A stretch of DNA of 64,000 nucleotides, from the NCBI RefSeq assembly GCF_003350295.1, contig NZ_QLYY01000012.1, positions 62,001 to 126,000 of the forward strand, in the 5' to 3' direction. The DNA is from Vibrio tetraodonis. Lineage in GTDB: Bacteria > Pseudomonadota > Gammaproteobacteria > Enterobacterales > Vibrionaceae. The notes under the pieces were generated by a model. That model worked only from the letters and a program-made list of their open reading frames with translations, had not been told where the DNA came from and did no database searches. Positions 1-9,243 of the stretch are shown in pieces. Within the stretch, counting starts at the first letter, position 1. Each line of letters opens with the position of its first letter. The translations under genes and the position numbers were made by a program.

Positions 1-142
1 AACTCAGGTTGTTACTGTAATAAAGTAGGCTCTGCTTGCCATTCATTATCTCTGGCACATCGCGCAGTTTTAAACCTATGTTAGACACTGTTGCAATAAC
101 AACCAAAACAAACAGTGCTTTAAGAACCTTATCTACAAACAT
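1..142 (-). CDS. partial small membrane partner of a ToxR-like regulator (ToxS/VtrC-like position)
   Basis: An ATG at 142 opens a frame of 47 codons that is still open at the window edge, so only the N-terminus is seen. It begins with a short cytoplasmic stretch and one hydrophobic segment (about residues 6-22, VLKALFVLVVIATV), then a probable periplasmic part. It overlaps the last 14 bases of the upstream ToxR-like gene in another frame, an arrangement known for toxR-type regulators and their periplasmic partners (ToxR/ToxS, TcpP/TcpH, VtrA/VtrC). The overlap suggests translational coupling. Position and topology are seen; the partner role is inference, because the periplasmic domain is cut off. 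Confidence 0.55.
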   Translation of the reverse strand, partial: MFVDKVLKALFVLVVIATVSNIGLKLRDVPEIMNGKQSLLYYSNNLS

Positions 143-923
143 CACGCACTGTTTCTCCAATAAAATAGAAGTTTTCACGCAGTGAGAAGTTCAAATTCTT
201 CACTTGCTGATCACCACTGGATTCAGATCGGTAGACACAAGACAAATAATAGTTGCTAACGCCCGTCGAAATTAATAGGTCAGTCACTGGGGAATCATTT
301 AAATGGCTACTGTTTTCGCTCAAGTATCGATACATAGCCTCACTTGCCTGATTGTCGAAATATAAATAATCTCGTCCATCACGCTCAGTCTCAACCCATG
401 TGTCCGTCGGAACATTCCATGAGAATGTCAAACGGTGAATAGCAGCCGACGCTTGAATAAGTAATACAACGCCTAAAACAAGCGCAAGCAGCAGTTTGAA
501 TTGTTGTCGATAACTGTACTCATTGACATCCTCTGTTTTAGGTTCAGTTTGTACAGGGTTAGGACTTGAGACGGCTGAATTATCACTCGATAGTTTCTCG
601 ATATCGACTAATTCCACCACATTTTCAAACAGCATGTAGCCACGAGATGGCACTGTTTTAATGAATTTTTGTTCTTTACCACTATCACCCAAAGCGATAC
701 GAAGTTGTGCGATGCACTGGGTCAAACTATTTTCAGAGACGACACGTTCTCCCCATACTTTTTCAAACAGCTCCTTCTTAGACACAACTTGCCCTTGCTG
801 AGCAATCAAAATCTCCAGCACACGGCACTCTGTGCCCTTGAGCTTCTTAGCACTCCGATTTTTAACATGAACAAGCTGCTCTCGCGCTAGAGGGTACAAC
901 TGCCATAAAGATTCATAATTCAT
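129..923 (-). CDS. ToxR-family membrane-bound winged-helix regulator
   Basis: This 264-residue protein has a cytoplasmic OmpR/ToxR-type winged helix (about residues 28-98, with the KELFEKVW and VPSRGYML landmarks), a polar linker, one transmembrane helix near 142-160, and about 100 periplasmic residues. There is no receiver domain, so it should sense directly across the membrane and bind DNA, as ToxR, TcpP and VtrA do. The short periplasmic domain and the overlapping downstream gene are most like VtrA/VtrC, the bile-sensing pair of Vibrio parahaemolyticus, but I cannot tell orthology from a distant paralogue. Its targets are not visible; about 660 bases without a convincing gene lie upstream. 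Confidence 0.82.
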   Translation of the reverse strand: MNYESLWQLYPLAREQLVHVKNRSAKKLKGTECRVLEILIAQQGQVVSKKELFEKVWGERVVSENSLTQCIAQLRIALGDSGKEQKFIKTVPSRGYMLFENVVELVDIEKLSSDNSAVSSPNPVQTEPKTEDVNEYSYRQQFKLLLALVLGVVLLIQASAAIHRLTFSWNVPTDTWVETERDGRDYLYFDNQASEAMYRYLSENSSHLNDSPVTDLLISTGVSNYYLSCVYRSESSGDQQVKNLNFSLRENFYFIGETVRDVCR

Positions 924-1585
924 ATATGCTTAACTAAGTTTTTCAACAAAATTTCAGACCATATGCCTAAAGCCCCTGCTTTCCTTAAGCTTAGCCGTTG
1001 TTGGCCTTTACACCCCGAATTTCAGAGTGTGACATCACTCCACCTTGGAGCCACGTAGTTAAATTAGATACACCGATAGTGGGAAAGAGCCCTTAGCAAA
1101 CAAACCTGTTTAGCAAACTCGATGGAGTGACTCTTCTTGTCACTTTTCAGCGTACAATACTGATTAATATTATAAAAAACAATAGTGAAATATTACAGTT
1201 TGTTATAAACAACTAGGAACTATACATGGTGTGGAATAAGAAGAATAAACACCAATAGCTTTGAATATGAAGCAAAAACAACACCAAGTATTTTCATAAA
1301 ATATCTTTAATATTAAGTAACATAGACCAGACAAATGGAAATCTACTTCAAAGCTAAAATAGCAAACTAGCGATGCGTATACGTTCAAGGAACCGATCCC
1401 ATGTTAAAACTCTGCACTGACTAAAAAATATAGAGGTAAGACCAGTTTTCAACATTTTTTACTACTGAAAAGATTAGGTTTATCAACTCAAAGATACCTT
1501 CAAATGGCTACCCATAAACGGGGAAACGCGAGAAAACCATACAAACAAGACGCATGGTTTTCATCTTGAGTGATACTCGGTTTAT
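924..1585. other. intergenic stretch without a convincing gene
   Basis: About 660 AT-rich bases separate the ToxR-like gene from the end of the efflux operon. They must hold the promoter of the ToxR-like gene near 930-1100. A 9-bp inverted repeat (GAAAACCAT at 1532-1540 with ATGGTTTTC at 1554-1562) sits just past the efflux operon and may end its transcript, but no T-tract follows it. The only open frame (1203-1388, minus) is low-complexity and cysteine/phenylalanine-rich with no ribosome site, and I do not call it. Confidence 0.5.
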
Positions 1586-4500
1586 TTAGCGGCCAGAACT
1601 GATTGAGTGCTTTGCAATAAGACGATACTTTAACTTTTGTACAAAGCACTTTAGATCATCCAAAATCAAGTACAAGCAAGGTACGAGGATCAAGGTCAGC
1701 ATAGTAGCAAACAGAACAGCAAAACCCAGAGCGACTGCCATGGGAATAACAAACCTTGCTTGCAAGCTGGTTTCAAACATAATCGGTAAAACCCCGACAA
1801 ACGTGGTAATAGACGTCAGGATAATTGCCCTAAACCTAGCACAACCAGCTTCGACAACCGCTTCTTTGACAGACAATCCATTGTTTCTAACTTGATTGAC
1901 ATGATCCGTCATAACTAAAGAGTCGTTAACCACAACACCCGCCGCCGCAATGAGACCAAATGTGGACATCATACTTAGATCAAGACCAAACCAATAATGC
2001 CCCCAAATCGCTCCGGTCAGGCTGAATGGAATAACTGACATAATAATTAACGGCTGGGTATAACTTTTTAGTGGGACAGCGAGCAGGATATAGACAATAA
2101 TCATACCTGCAACAAAGAAAATAATTTGCTCGTCCTGCTGTGCTTGCTGCTCTTCAATCGAGCCACCAAGCTGGCTTTTCACCCCTCTGTATTGGGACAA
2201 AATGTCGGGCAAAATGGATTCATTGACTCTATCAACCACCTCATTAGGCTCAACCTGCTCCTCATCAATCGACCCAAATACGTAAACACTGCGAAAGCCA
2301 CCCTCACGGCGAATACTGCTCACTCCAGGCTGCTGAACGATATCAACAACATCACCTAACATCACTTTTTGTCCATCTGGAGTCGTGATTAGCGCATAGC
2401 GCAGTGAGGCGAAGGCCTCTCGTGTCAATTGAGGGTAACGAACCATCACTTTGACTTCCTCACCTTCTCTGATCATGCGCTGCGCTTCTCCACCATAGAA
2501 ACTGACTCCTACCTGAGTACCAATATCAGATAAGTTGACACCCAAATCATAAGCGACAGGCTTAAGTGACAGCAGTATTTCTTTACTTCCTGTGTCCATT
2601 GACGACGAGATATCGAATAACCCATCTTGCTGCTGTAATTGCAAAATAAGGTCTCGCCCAGCGGCATTCAGCGTTTCTATATCAGAGCCATACAGCAAAA
2701 ATCCAAATTCATCTCCTTTATCACTATCATTGACGTTATCAGACACCGTCAGCGTTTTCTTGCCTGGTATGTTGGGGATTGCTTCTCGCCAGCGACGCGC
2801 TAACTCAAATGTATTGAACAGCCGCTTTTCTTCATCAACCAGAGCGATCACCATCAAACCTTCTTTACGCCCTTGGCTAAATGTCAAGATATCCCGAATC
2901 ATCTTCTGCCCAGTTTGCTGCTCTATTTCTTCATCAATGTTAAGCACCGTAGTTTCAATTATCTTTAGAGCTTGAATCGTCTGTTCACTCGATACATTGT
3001 CATTCATGATGAGCTTGATGGTAGGAAAATCATGAGGAACTTTAGGTGAAGGTATAATTCGAACATAATTCCCCATCACTAAAGCAATACTTATCGCCAA
3101 TACAGCGATAAAGCTTGCTAGCACACTCCAGCGCCAATACGTAGAATAGAAAACAAAGCGGCGATATGGTCCATTGACAAAATTAAAAAAGTTTTGATTA
3201 AATCGATAGCGCCAACTGCCTATTTCAATCGGTTTAAAACGTGAATGCGCCAAATGTGCGGGTAAGATCAACTTAGACTCAATCAGGCTAAAGACCAAGC
3301 ACAGAATGACAATGGCAGCGATACCAAAAAAGAATGCACTTTCAATGCCTTTCGACATAAGAAAAGGTGCAAAAACCGCAATTGTTGTCAGGACGCCAAA
3401 TGTTGCAGGTGTTGCCACTTTTAGTGTGCCACGGACAACACTATCAATACCACTTCCATGCTTCTCTATTTCTGTATAGGCACTTTCACCTATAACAATG
3501 GCATCATCTACCACAATCCCGAGTACCATGATAAAGGCAAACAATGACACAATATTGATACTGACACCAACCAAAGGCATCAACATAACTGCGCCCAAAA
3601 AGCAGACTGGCAGACCAATCATCACCCACATCGCGAGCTTGACACGCAAAAACACACTCAGCATCAAAGCAACAAGTACAGCACCCTGAAGTAGATTTTT
3701 TAACATCATGTCGAGACGCGCGTTAAGATAGTACGTCATATCAACTAATGTCTTGATTTTAATATCGGCTGGAAGTTTTGGGTTTTTCTGTTCTATATAA
3801 GCTTTGACTGTTTCGGCAACCGTCACCATATTTTGATCTTTTGTGGCATTCACAGAGAGATAGATTGCATTTTCACCCGAATACTTAAAGTAACGTTCGT
3901 CCTCGGTAAAGCCATCTTTAATAGTGGCAACATCTTGAAGTAAAACCTTACCACCATTATTTCCTATCTTGACAGGAATATCTCTAAACTCATCGCCGCT
4001 ATAATATTGGTTTTCAATTCTAACAGAAATGAATCCTCCATCGGTTCTGACTTCACCTGCGGAATAATTTGCTGAGTATTGCTGGATTGCGGTGCTGATA
4101 TCCATTAAGGTCAAGTCATACTTGCGCAGCATCTCGGGTTCGACTTCTATACCAATCTCATATTCTGGTGCACTCATATCAACCAAAGAAACATTATTGA
4201 GTTGCAATAGTTCATCTTCAATTTGCTTGGCTATAGGCTTAAGCTCCAGTAGGGGCCGATCACCAGCTAGAACAATTTGAATAACATCCTGCTGAAATTC
4301 ATATTGATAAACTTGAATCGGCTCCATACCAACTGGAAAATTAGATATCGAGTCGACTTTTTGTTGCACCTTATCAAGAACATCCTCTATCTTTTGGTCC
4401 ACATCGATCTCTAGCTCTATCGAACCACTGCCACGATAGACGTTAGTTATCGCTTGTTTAATACCAGAGACATTTTTTAAAGATTCCTCTATTTTGATTA

Positions 4501-4708
4501 AGATACTTTCTTCAATTTCTTGAGGGGAGGCTCCGGGATACTGAACTTGCACATTAATGTAGTTAACTTCAAGATTGGGAAACATCTGTCTTTGAATAAA
4601 AATAAAGCTGACTGTACCCACAATGAGAACGAACATCATCAGTAAATTCGCAGCCACTGGGTTATGTGCGAAATATACAATCAGACCTCTAGGTTTTCTA
4701 TCATCCAC
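1586..4708 (-). CDS. RND-family efflux permease (HAE1 type)
   Basis: This 1040-residue inner-membrane pump is full length for the AcrB/HAE1 class: an N-terminal transmembrane helix (about 15-37), a large periplasmic loop, a helix bundle (about 335-490), a second helix and loop, and a C-terminal bundle. The paired aspartates of the proton relay are present in helix 4 (D401-D402, GIVVDDAIVIGE). It should export amphiphilic toxic compounds by proton antiport together with the adaptor encoded just upstream. The frame begins with GTG at 4708; the adaptor's stop codon lies 11 bases before it and the AAGG ribosome site overlaps that stop, so the two are probably translationally coupled. No outer-membrane channel gene is nearby, so a TolC elsewhere is likely used. 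Substrate unknown. Confidence 0.9.
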   Translation of the reverse strand: MDDRKPRGLIVYFAHNPVAANLLMMFVLIVGTVSFIFIQRQMFPNLEVNYINVQVQYPGASPQEIEESILIKIEESLKNVSGIKQAITNVYRGSGSIELEIDVDQKIEDVLDKVQQKVDSISNFPVGMEPIQVYQYEFQQDVIQIVLAGDRPLLELKPIAKQIEDELLQLNNVSLVDMSAPEYEIGIEVEPEMLRKYDLTLMDISTAIQQYSANYSAGEVRTDGGFISVRIENQYYSGDEFRDIPVKIGNNGGKVLLQDVATIKDGFTEDERYFKYSGENAIYLSVNATKDQNMVTVAETVKAYIEQKNPKLPADIKIKTLVDMTYYLNARLDMMLKNLLQGAVLVALMLSVFLRVKLAMWVMIGLPVCFLGAVMLMPLVGVSINIVSLFAFIMVLGIVVDDAIVIGESAYTEIEKHGSGIDSVVRGTLKVATPATFGVLTTIAVFAPFLMSKGIESAFFFGIAAIVILCLVFSLIESKLILPAHLAHSRFKPIEIGSWRYRFNQNFFNFVNGPYRRFVFYSTYWRWSVLASFIAVLAISIALVMGNYVRIIPSPKVPHDFPTIKLIMNDNVSSEQTIQALKIIETTVLNIDEEIEQQTGQKMIRDILTFSQGRKEGLMVIALVDEEKRLFNTFELARRWREAIPNIPGKKTLTVSDNVNDSDKGDEFGFLLYGSDIETLNAAGRDLILQLQQQDGLFDISSSMDTGSKEILLSLKPVAYDLGVNLSDIGTQVGVSFYGGEAQRMIREGEEVKVMVRYPQLTREAFASLRYALITTPDGQKVMLGDVVDIVQQPGVSSIRREGGFRSVYVFGSIDEEQVEPNEVVDRVNESILPDILSQYRGVKSQLGGSIEEQQAQQDEQIIFFVAGMIIVYILLAVPLKSYTQPLIIMSVIPFSLTGAIWGHYWFGLDLSMMSTFGLIAAAGVVVNDSLVMTDHVNQVRNNGLSVKEAVVEAGCARFRAIILTSITTFVGVLPIMFETSLQARFVIPMAVALGFAVLFATMLTLILVPCLYLILDDLKCFVQKLKYRLIAKHSISSGR

Positions 4709-4719
4709 GCCTGCGAGCC

Positions 4720-5865
4720 TTACTGTTTTGATTCGTCATTAAAAGTACTAAGTTGGACTTGAGTCCCCTTTTGCGGATATTCAGGTACGGTCAACACCAG
4801 CCGATCGTTATCTTTTAAACCTTCATTAATGAGCATAAATTCTTGTTCTGCGCGCAATACATTGACAGTGCGAGGCTCAAGCTCGTCGTCCTCATTAACA
4901 ATCCATACCTGACGATTATTCACTAACTCTTGGGGTAGGCGATAAATATGTGTTAAGGTTTTACCTACGAAGTTCACTTCAACATAAGACCCAAATTTAA
5001 GAGGCGACATGTCTGACGTCAATGCGTAAGGATCATCGACGTTAATGACCAAACTGGTCATGCGCGTCGCGCTATCAATCACACCTAAATCTCTTTTTAT
5101 GATTCCCTCTCGTTCGATATTGACAACCCCTTTCTGAGTCACTTTAGCAGTAACACCTGAGTAATCTTCAGGTAGAAATACACTATCAAATCCAGCAATT
5201 GGAACATGAATTTCTGCTGATTCGATGTTATTTAAAACAGCGACACGAGTCCCTGCTGTAATATATTGTCCTACGCCAATATCACGCTCAACAACAAGCG
5301 CATCATACGGGGCAACCACTCGGCAATTATCTAGATCTCTCTTTGCTCTTTTAAGTGAAGCTAACGCTGACTTTACCTGAGCTTGTGCGCTCAATACTTG
5401 GGGTTTACGCAAGTAGAGGTCGGTGACTTGATTAGAAGGGACATTCTTCGCTTGACGCTTTGCCACTTCAGCTTTGGCTTTCTCTTCTATTAAAGCTGCT
5501 TGAGCCGTGGCAAGGTCCGCTTCTGCCTGCAAAACAGCGGCGTTGTAGTTTTCACTCTCGATTGAAAACAAGATCTCGCCCTCTTTTACCACTTCCCCAG
5601 GGACAAAACTTGGGTGCCAACTGATCACTTCACCTGAAACTTGCGCAGAAAGCTGCGTTATTTCAACTGGAACCACTTCACCATGGCTGGTTATAACGAC
5701 ATTATGATCTCCGGAGCGTAAATGAGACACCTTAACCGTTAGCGGTACTTCAACCTGCTCTATTTTTAACGCTTCTGCATTTCCAGAAGAGATTGCAATA
5801 TAGCCTCCATATGCCACCGCCAATAGGACAAAAGGCAAATACCAACGCAACAACTTCACTCTCAT
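4720..5865 (-). CDS. RND efflux periplasmic adaptor (membrane fusion protein)
   Basis: HlyD/AcrA-type adaptor of about 381 residues. The ATG at 5865 is preferred over a TTG two codons earlier because AGAAGGG precedes it. An N-terminal hydrophobic segment (WYLPFVLLAVAYGGYIA) anchors it; there is no lipobox. Then come a lipoyl-like half, an alanine/lysine-rich coiled-coil hairpin (about residues 110-185), the second lipoyl half (VVAPYDALVVERDIGVGQYI) and beta-barrel. It bridges the pump to an outer-membrane channel. It is the first gene of a two-gene operon with the permease. No dedicated regulator gene flanks the operon. Confidence 0.88.
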   Translation of the reverse strand: MRVKLLRWYLPFVLLAVAYGGYIAISSGNAEALKIEQVEVPLTVKVSHLRSGDHNVVITSHGEVVPVEITQLSAQVSGEVISWHPSFVPGEVVKEGEILFSIESENYNAAVLQAEADLATAQAALIEEKAKAEVAKRQAKNVPSNQVTDLYLRKPQVLSAQAQVKSALASLKRAKRDLDNCRVVAPYDALVVERDIGVGQYITAGTRVAVLNNIESAEIHVPIAGFDSVFLPEDYSGVTAKVTQKGVVNIEREGIIKRDLGVIDSATRMTSLVINVDDPYALTSDMSPLKFGSYVEVNFVGKTLTHIYRLPQELVNNRQVWIVNEDDELEPRTVNVLRAEQEFMLINEGLKDNDRLVLTVPEYPQKGTQVQLSTFNDESKQ

Positions 5866-6097
5866 ATACAACCCTTCTAGAACATGGAGAACAATTCTTA
5901 TACGGAAAAATACAAATTCGACAACAATAGTATATGAATATTTTTACATATGAATATTAACTTTATTTTTTAATGACATACGTAACAAACATGAAACATA
6001 AATGTAAAAACTACATAAAATAAGGAGTTGCGATGAGTTAAAAAACATCAAAGCGAGCGATGAGTTATCCGATTTACCAGAGAATTTCGAATAAGCA

Positions 6098-6128
6098 TTG
6101 ACCTAAAGTTTAGTTTAGGTTTTAAGGT
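6098..6128 (+). promoter_or_regulatory. MerR-family-type promoter with 19-bp spacer
   Basis: TTGACC (6098-6103) and TAAGGT (6123-6128) are separated by exactly 19 bases, and the spacer carries a 7-bp inverted repeat, ACCTAAA then TTTAGGT (6101-6120). Overlong spacers with a central dyad are the hallmark of promoters that MerR-family activators untwist. The flavodoxin-fold gene begins 32 bases downstream. Geometry is seen; the regulator is unknown and not encoded next door. Confidence 0.6.
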
Positions 6129-6159
6129 CACTGTCCTCGGTAAATATCAAGGACAAAAA

Positions 6160-6687
6160 ATGAAGACTATCATTCTATTCTCGAGCACCAACAAAAATGG
6201 CAATACGGCGAAAACGGTCGGCAAGGTTCATGCCAACCACCAATGCGAAGTGATCCATATCGATGAATTAGACATCACCCCCTACCGATATGATAACCAG
6301 TACCCCAATGACGATTTTTATAACTTACTTAACAGAATCAGTGACGCTGACAATATCGTCTTTGCTTCCCCGGTATATTGGTATGCCGTGACTGCACCAA
6401 TGAAAGACCTGATTGATCGTATGACAGAACTCAGTGCTTCACCCAAGCTGAAGAATCAGCATCAACTGTTCAAAACAAAACGAGGGTTTGTGGTTTCTAG
6501 CTCAGGAAATCGCAGAATGTGTCCGGTATTTCGGGCATTTTTTAGTGAATTTTTCGCGTACAATAAAATCAGTTACGTTGCAACACTTCATGCCTGTACC
6601 CGAAGTGGCTACAGCATAGATGACAATGAAATAGATCGGTTTAATAACGCATTAAACAATGCTATTCCCTTGCATAATAGAGATTAA
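6160..6687 (+). CDS. flavodoxin-fold NAD(P)H-dependent FMN reductase/oxidoreductase
   Basis: A 175-residue protein of the flavodoxin-like (NADPH-dependent FMN reductase) superfamily. The N-terminal strand and phosphate loop (SSTNKNGNTAKTV, residues 8-20) should hold the FMN phosphate, and ASPVYWYAVTAPMKDLIDR (about 69-87) is the family's second flavin-loop signature. It probably reduces quinones, nitro or azo compounds or metals in the cytoplasm. A good ribosome site (AAGGA) lies eight bases before the ATG. It is a single-gene unit that runs into the oppositely oriented diguanylate cyclase gene, whose end overlaps its stop codon. The MerR-type promoter suggests induction by a toxic compound or electrophile; that is inference. 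Confidence 0.75.
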   Translation: MKTIILFSSTNKNGNTAKTVGKVHANHQCEVIHIDELDITPYRYDNQYPNDDFYNLLNRISDADNIVFASPVYWYAVTAPMKDLIDRMTELSASPKLKNQHQLFKTKRGFVVSSSGNRRMCPVFRAFFSEFFAYNKISYVATLHACTRSGYSIDDNEIDRFNNALNNAIPLHNRD

Positions 6688-8027
6688 CCGTATTGGCGAG
6701 GTAACCTTTTAGTCTCTGATTCTTGGCCATCATAACAAGCAGACCCAACGATTTGCTTAGCACGGTACATAGCCTCATCTGCTAGATTGACTAATACTTC
6801 CTTGTTTCTTGTATGATCAGGGAAGTAGCTTACCCCGATACTCGCGCCAACCTTTAATTTATGACCGTTAAACTCAATCGGAAGACTAATAGCTTCTAGC
6901 AACTGCTTTGACTTTTCTGACACAATATCAAAGTCATGAAGTAAGTCTAAACATACAACAAATTCGTCTCCGCCAAGACGGCACGCAAAATCAGACTCTC
7001 TAATAGCGGTAAGAATACGCTTGGACACTTCGACTAAAATAGCATCACCTGCATCATGACCGTAAGTATCATTTACTGACTTAAATTCGTCGAGATCGAT
7101 GAAAAACAGCGCCAGCTTGCAGTTACTTCGGTTTGCTTTGACGATAGCACTTTCTAATGCTTTGTCGAATGCTCGACGGTTCATTAGGTTAGTTAAAGGA
7201 TCGTGTTCAGAAAGAAAGATCAATTGCTCTTGCTTATGCATCAGTTGCTTAGTCTGGCGCTTTACTTCATCTTCCAACTCTTGCTTGGTCACAGTGGTGT
7301 CTCTGAGAGAGTGTGTCATATCATTAAAAAAACCAGCCATTTCCCTAAATTCAGCGTCCATACTGATGACTTCTACTTTTGAGTCGAGCTTCCCAGCCGC
7401 AAGATCACCAATTGCTTTTTTCATCGCTTCAACGCCAGCTTTAAAACGAAACAAGATTAACCAAGCGGTAGCACTCACTAAAACTGAGCACACAATTAAC
7501 CAAGCCGCAGCATACATCATAACATTATGCACATTATCGGTCTTGCCGTTGAGTACGGATTTATGCACATACGCCAATTCTTCTGTCATATTTTGAACGA
7601 TCATATTGTATCTAGAGTGAAGAAAGCCTATCGAATTGACGCTCTCTGGAGCTTTACCATTTGATACGCTCCCTTCTTCAGCATAAAGTTGTATCTCTTT
7701 TGTCAGCAAAGCATTCAAACTATGGTTCATTCTCTGAATATTGCCTAACTGAGCACTCTCTTTTCTGTATTTAGCAAGCTTAACTGATAGCTCAGCTTGT
7801 GCGAGTTCGACTTGATTTAAACTTAATTCATCACCGAACTGCAGGAAAAACCATAACTGACTTCGCAATAGATCGACCGATAATTGCAGATCAATAATTT
7901 GATCTAACTCTATTTTGGTTTTTTTTTGCTCTGCTGAGACTCTAGTGAAAGAGACAATAATAAACAACGTCAGTATTAACGTTGTGGTTGATAAAACAAA
8001 CAGCTTTTTAAACAGAGAATTCAACAT
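6684..8027 (-). CDS. membrane diguanylate cyclase with periplasmic sensor, HAMP and GGDEF domains
   Basis: The 447-residue protein has a transmembrane helix at about 8-28, a mostly helical periplasmic region (30-168), a second helix (170-195), HAMP (about 195-245), a short coiled coil and a GGDEF domain (about 275-440). The active-site motif GGDEF is intact (352-356), and RESD (343-346) five residues before it fits the RxxD inhibitory site, so it should make cyclic-di-GMP and be product-inhibited. The gene starts three bases after the stop of a periplasmic binding-protein gene. That pairing suggests the binding protein reports ligand to this enzyme, as NspS does to MbaA in Vibrio cholerae. 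Ligand unknown. Confidence 0.9.
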   Translation of the reverse strand: MLNSLFKKLFVLSTTTLILTLFIIVSFTRVSAEQKKTKIELDQIIDLQLSVDLLRSQLWFFLQFGDELSLNQVELAQAELSVKLAKYRKESAQLGNIQRMNHSLNALLTKEIQLYAEEGSVSNGKAPESVNSIGFLHSRYNMIVQNMTEELAYVHKSVLNGKTDNVHNVMMYAAAWLIVCSVLVSATAWLILFRFKAGVEAMKKAIGDLAAGKLDSKVEVISMDAEFREMAGFFNDMTHSLRDTTVTKQELEDEVKRQTKQLMHKQEQLIFLSEHDPLTNLMNRRAFDKALESAIVKANRSNCKLALFFIDLDEFKSVNDTYGHDAGDAILVEVSKRILTAIRESDFACRLGGDEFVVCLDLLHDFDIVSEKSKQLLEAISLPIEFNGHKLKVGASIGVSYFPDHTRNKEVLVNLADEAMYRAKQIVGSACYDGQESETKRLPRQYG

Positions 8028-8030
8028 AGC

Positions 8031-9026
8031 TTAGTCTCTCAAAGCAACAATTTGTTGGTATGGTTGTGTAAAAAGGAGTTCCCTAAAGTCAGGTTGCTCA
8101 TCTCCTACTAAACCTTCTGCTTGCGCCCATCTGGCCTGAAGCTGGAGGTTTGAAAGTAATGAATTCCCCAATGACAAGCGAAAAACATAGTCTTCCCAAG
8201 ACCACTTAACCTGATTTAGTGGGATATTAAGTCTTTTTGCTATTAACCTTGATGCTTCATCGGGATACGCATTGATCCACTCCACTGCCTCATCAAGAGC
8301 TTTGAGTAGGTACGCAGGCTCTTGACCTGCAAACTCTAAGTAAGGTGTGGTAGAGAGCAAATTAAACGAATGCTGGTATATACCCAATGTACCAAGGTTC
8401 TTGACGGTTGAGGTTGACTGTAGATCCGCTTTGTATCCCATCGGTTCCCAGGCTGAAATGGCGTCAACACGAAACGACAAGAGCGCGGGAACAAGTTCAT
8501 GAGGTTGCAAATATACTTTCTCGACATCTAAGGCTTTGTGGTTATTGGCAATAAGCACGGAGTCGAAATAAAATTCACTCGCACTTCCTTTAACTACCCC
8601 AACTCTCTTATCCTCTAATTGGCTTACTTCGCTGATGTTAGAAGGGCTAAGCGCCAAGAGTTTTAAGTCATTATCTGATTCAACAAAACTGACTAGTAAT
8701 GCTAAAACACTCTGCTTAAAGCTTTGGAACATGACAACAGAGTCAGAAGCCGTTGCGTATTCAACATCACGATTTAACATGAGTTGAGTACAAGCCATAC
8801 TGCTTGCACATGGAAAAAGCGACACATTAAGTCCTTGCTTTTCAAATAGACCAAGTTGCTCCGCGATTAAAAAAGGAGATGCTAATGGTGTTAAAGATAC
8901 AGCGATCTTCACTTCGGTAACTTCAATATTCCTTTGCACATTGTGCTGATTGACGCCCCAAATGGCGGCTCCAGTTATCACAAGACAGAGCAGCACCGCC
9001 ACATAACTTCTCCGAATCAATGACAT
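8031..9026 (-). CDS. orphan NMT1/SsuA-type periplasmic substrate-binding protein
   Basis: This 331-residue protein has a signal sequence or uncleaved anchor (about 5-24; no lipobox) and the two-lobed fold of the NMT1/THI5-like, ThiY/SsuA/TauA binding proteins: ASPFLIAEQLGLFEKQGLNV, a later VGVVKGSASEFYF segment and SAWEPMGYKADL. Such proteins normally feed an ABC importer for thiamine precursors, sulfonates or nitrate, yet no permease or ATPase gene is near. Instead a diguanylate cyclase gene follows after three bases. A sensory rather than transport role is therefore likely. The ATG at 9026 has a good GGAG ribosome site. The ligand cannot be named from sequence alone. Confidence 0.82.
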   Translation of the reverse strand: MSLIRRSYVAVLLCLVITGAAIWGVNQHNVQRNIEVTEVKIAVSLTPLASPFLIAEQLGLFEKQGLNVSLFPCASSMACTQLMLNRDVEYATASDSVVMFQSFKQSVLALLVSFVESDNDLKLLALSPSNISEVSQLEDKRVGVVKGSASEFYFDSVLIANNHKALDVEKVYLQPHELVPALLSFRVDAISAWEPMGYKADLQSTSTVKNLGTLGIYQHSFNLLSTTPYLEFAGQEPAYLLKALDEAVEWINAYPDEASRLIAKRLNIPLNQVKWSWEDYVFRLSLGNSLLSNLQLQARWAQAEGLVGDEQPDFRELLFTQPYQQIVALRD

Positions 9027-9134
9027 AGATTGACTCCATTAGGTTAATATAAAAAACATTCATATAACCCTAGTGTATGGATCGAGGATCTTTAGTGACA
9101 AGGTTCGTTTTTATAGATTTCCGTATAACGGATT

Positions 9135-9166
9135 ATTGTTTGCGTGAATCGAATCACACAAAACAA
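9135..9166. promoter_or_regulatory. candidate cAMP-CRP site inside a larger dyad
   Basis: CGTGA (9143-9147), six bases, then TCACA (9154-9158) match the CRP consensus TGTGA-N6-TCACA at nine of ten positions. The site is nested in a longer inverted repeat (ATTGTTT ... AAACAAT, 9135-9166). It lies in the intergenic region between the binding-protein/cyclase operon (minus) and the SDR gene (plus), so it could serve either. Confidence 0.5.
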
Positions 9167-9243
9167 TAAGAACACCATCGCAGACAAGAATTCACTATGT
9201 TTTTATGCTGTTCTTTCGAAAATACAGCGACATAAGAAAGCCT

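Noticed and set aside
1203..1388. 61-codon minus-strand frame in the 660-base gap
   Set aside because: No ribosome site, odd composition, no family resemblance; most likely chance.
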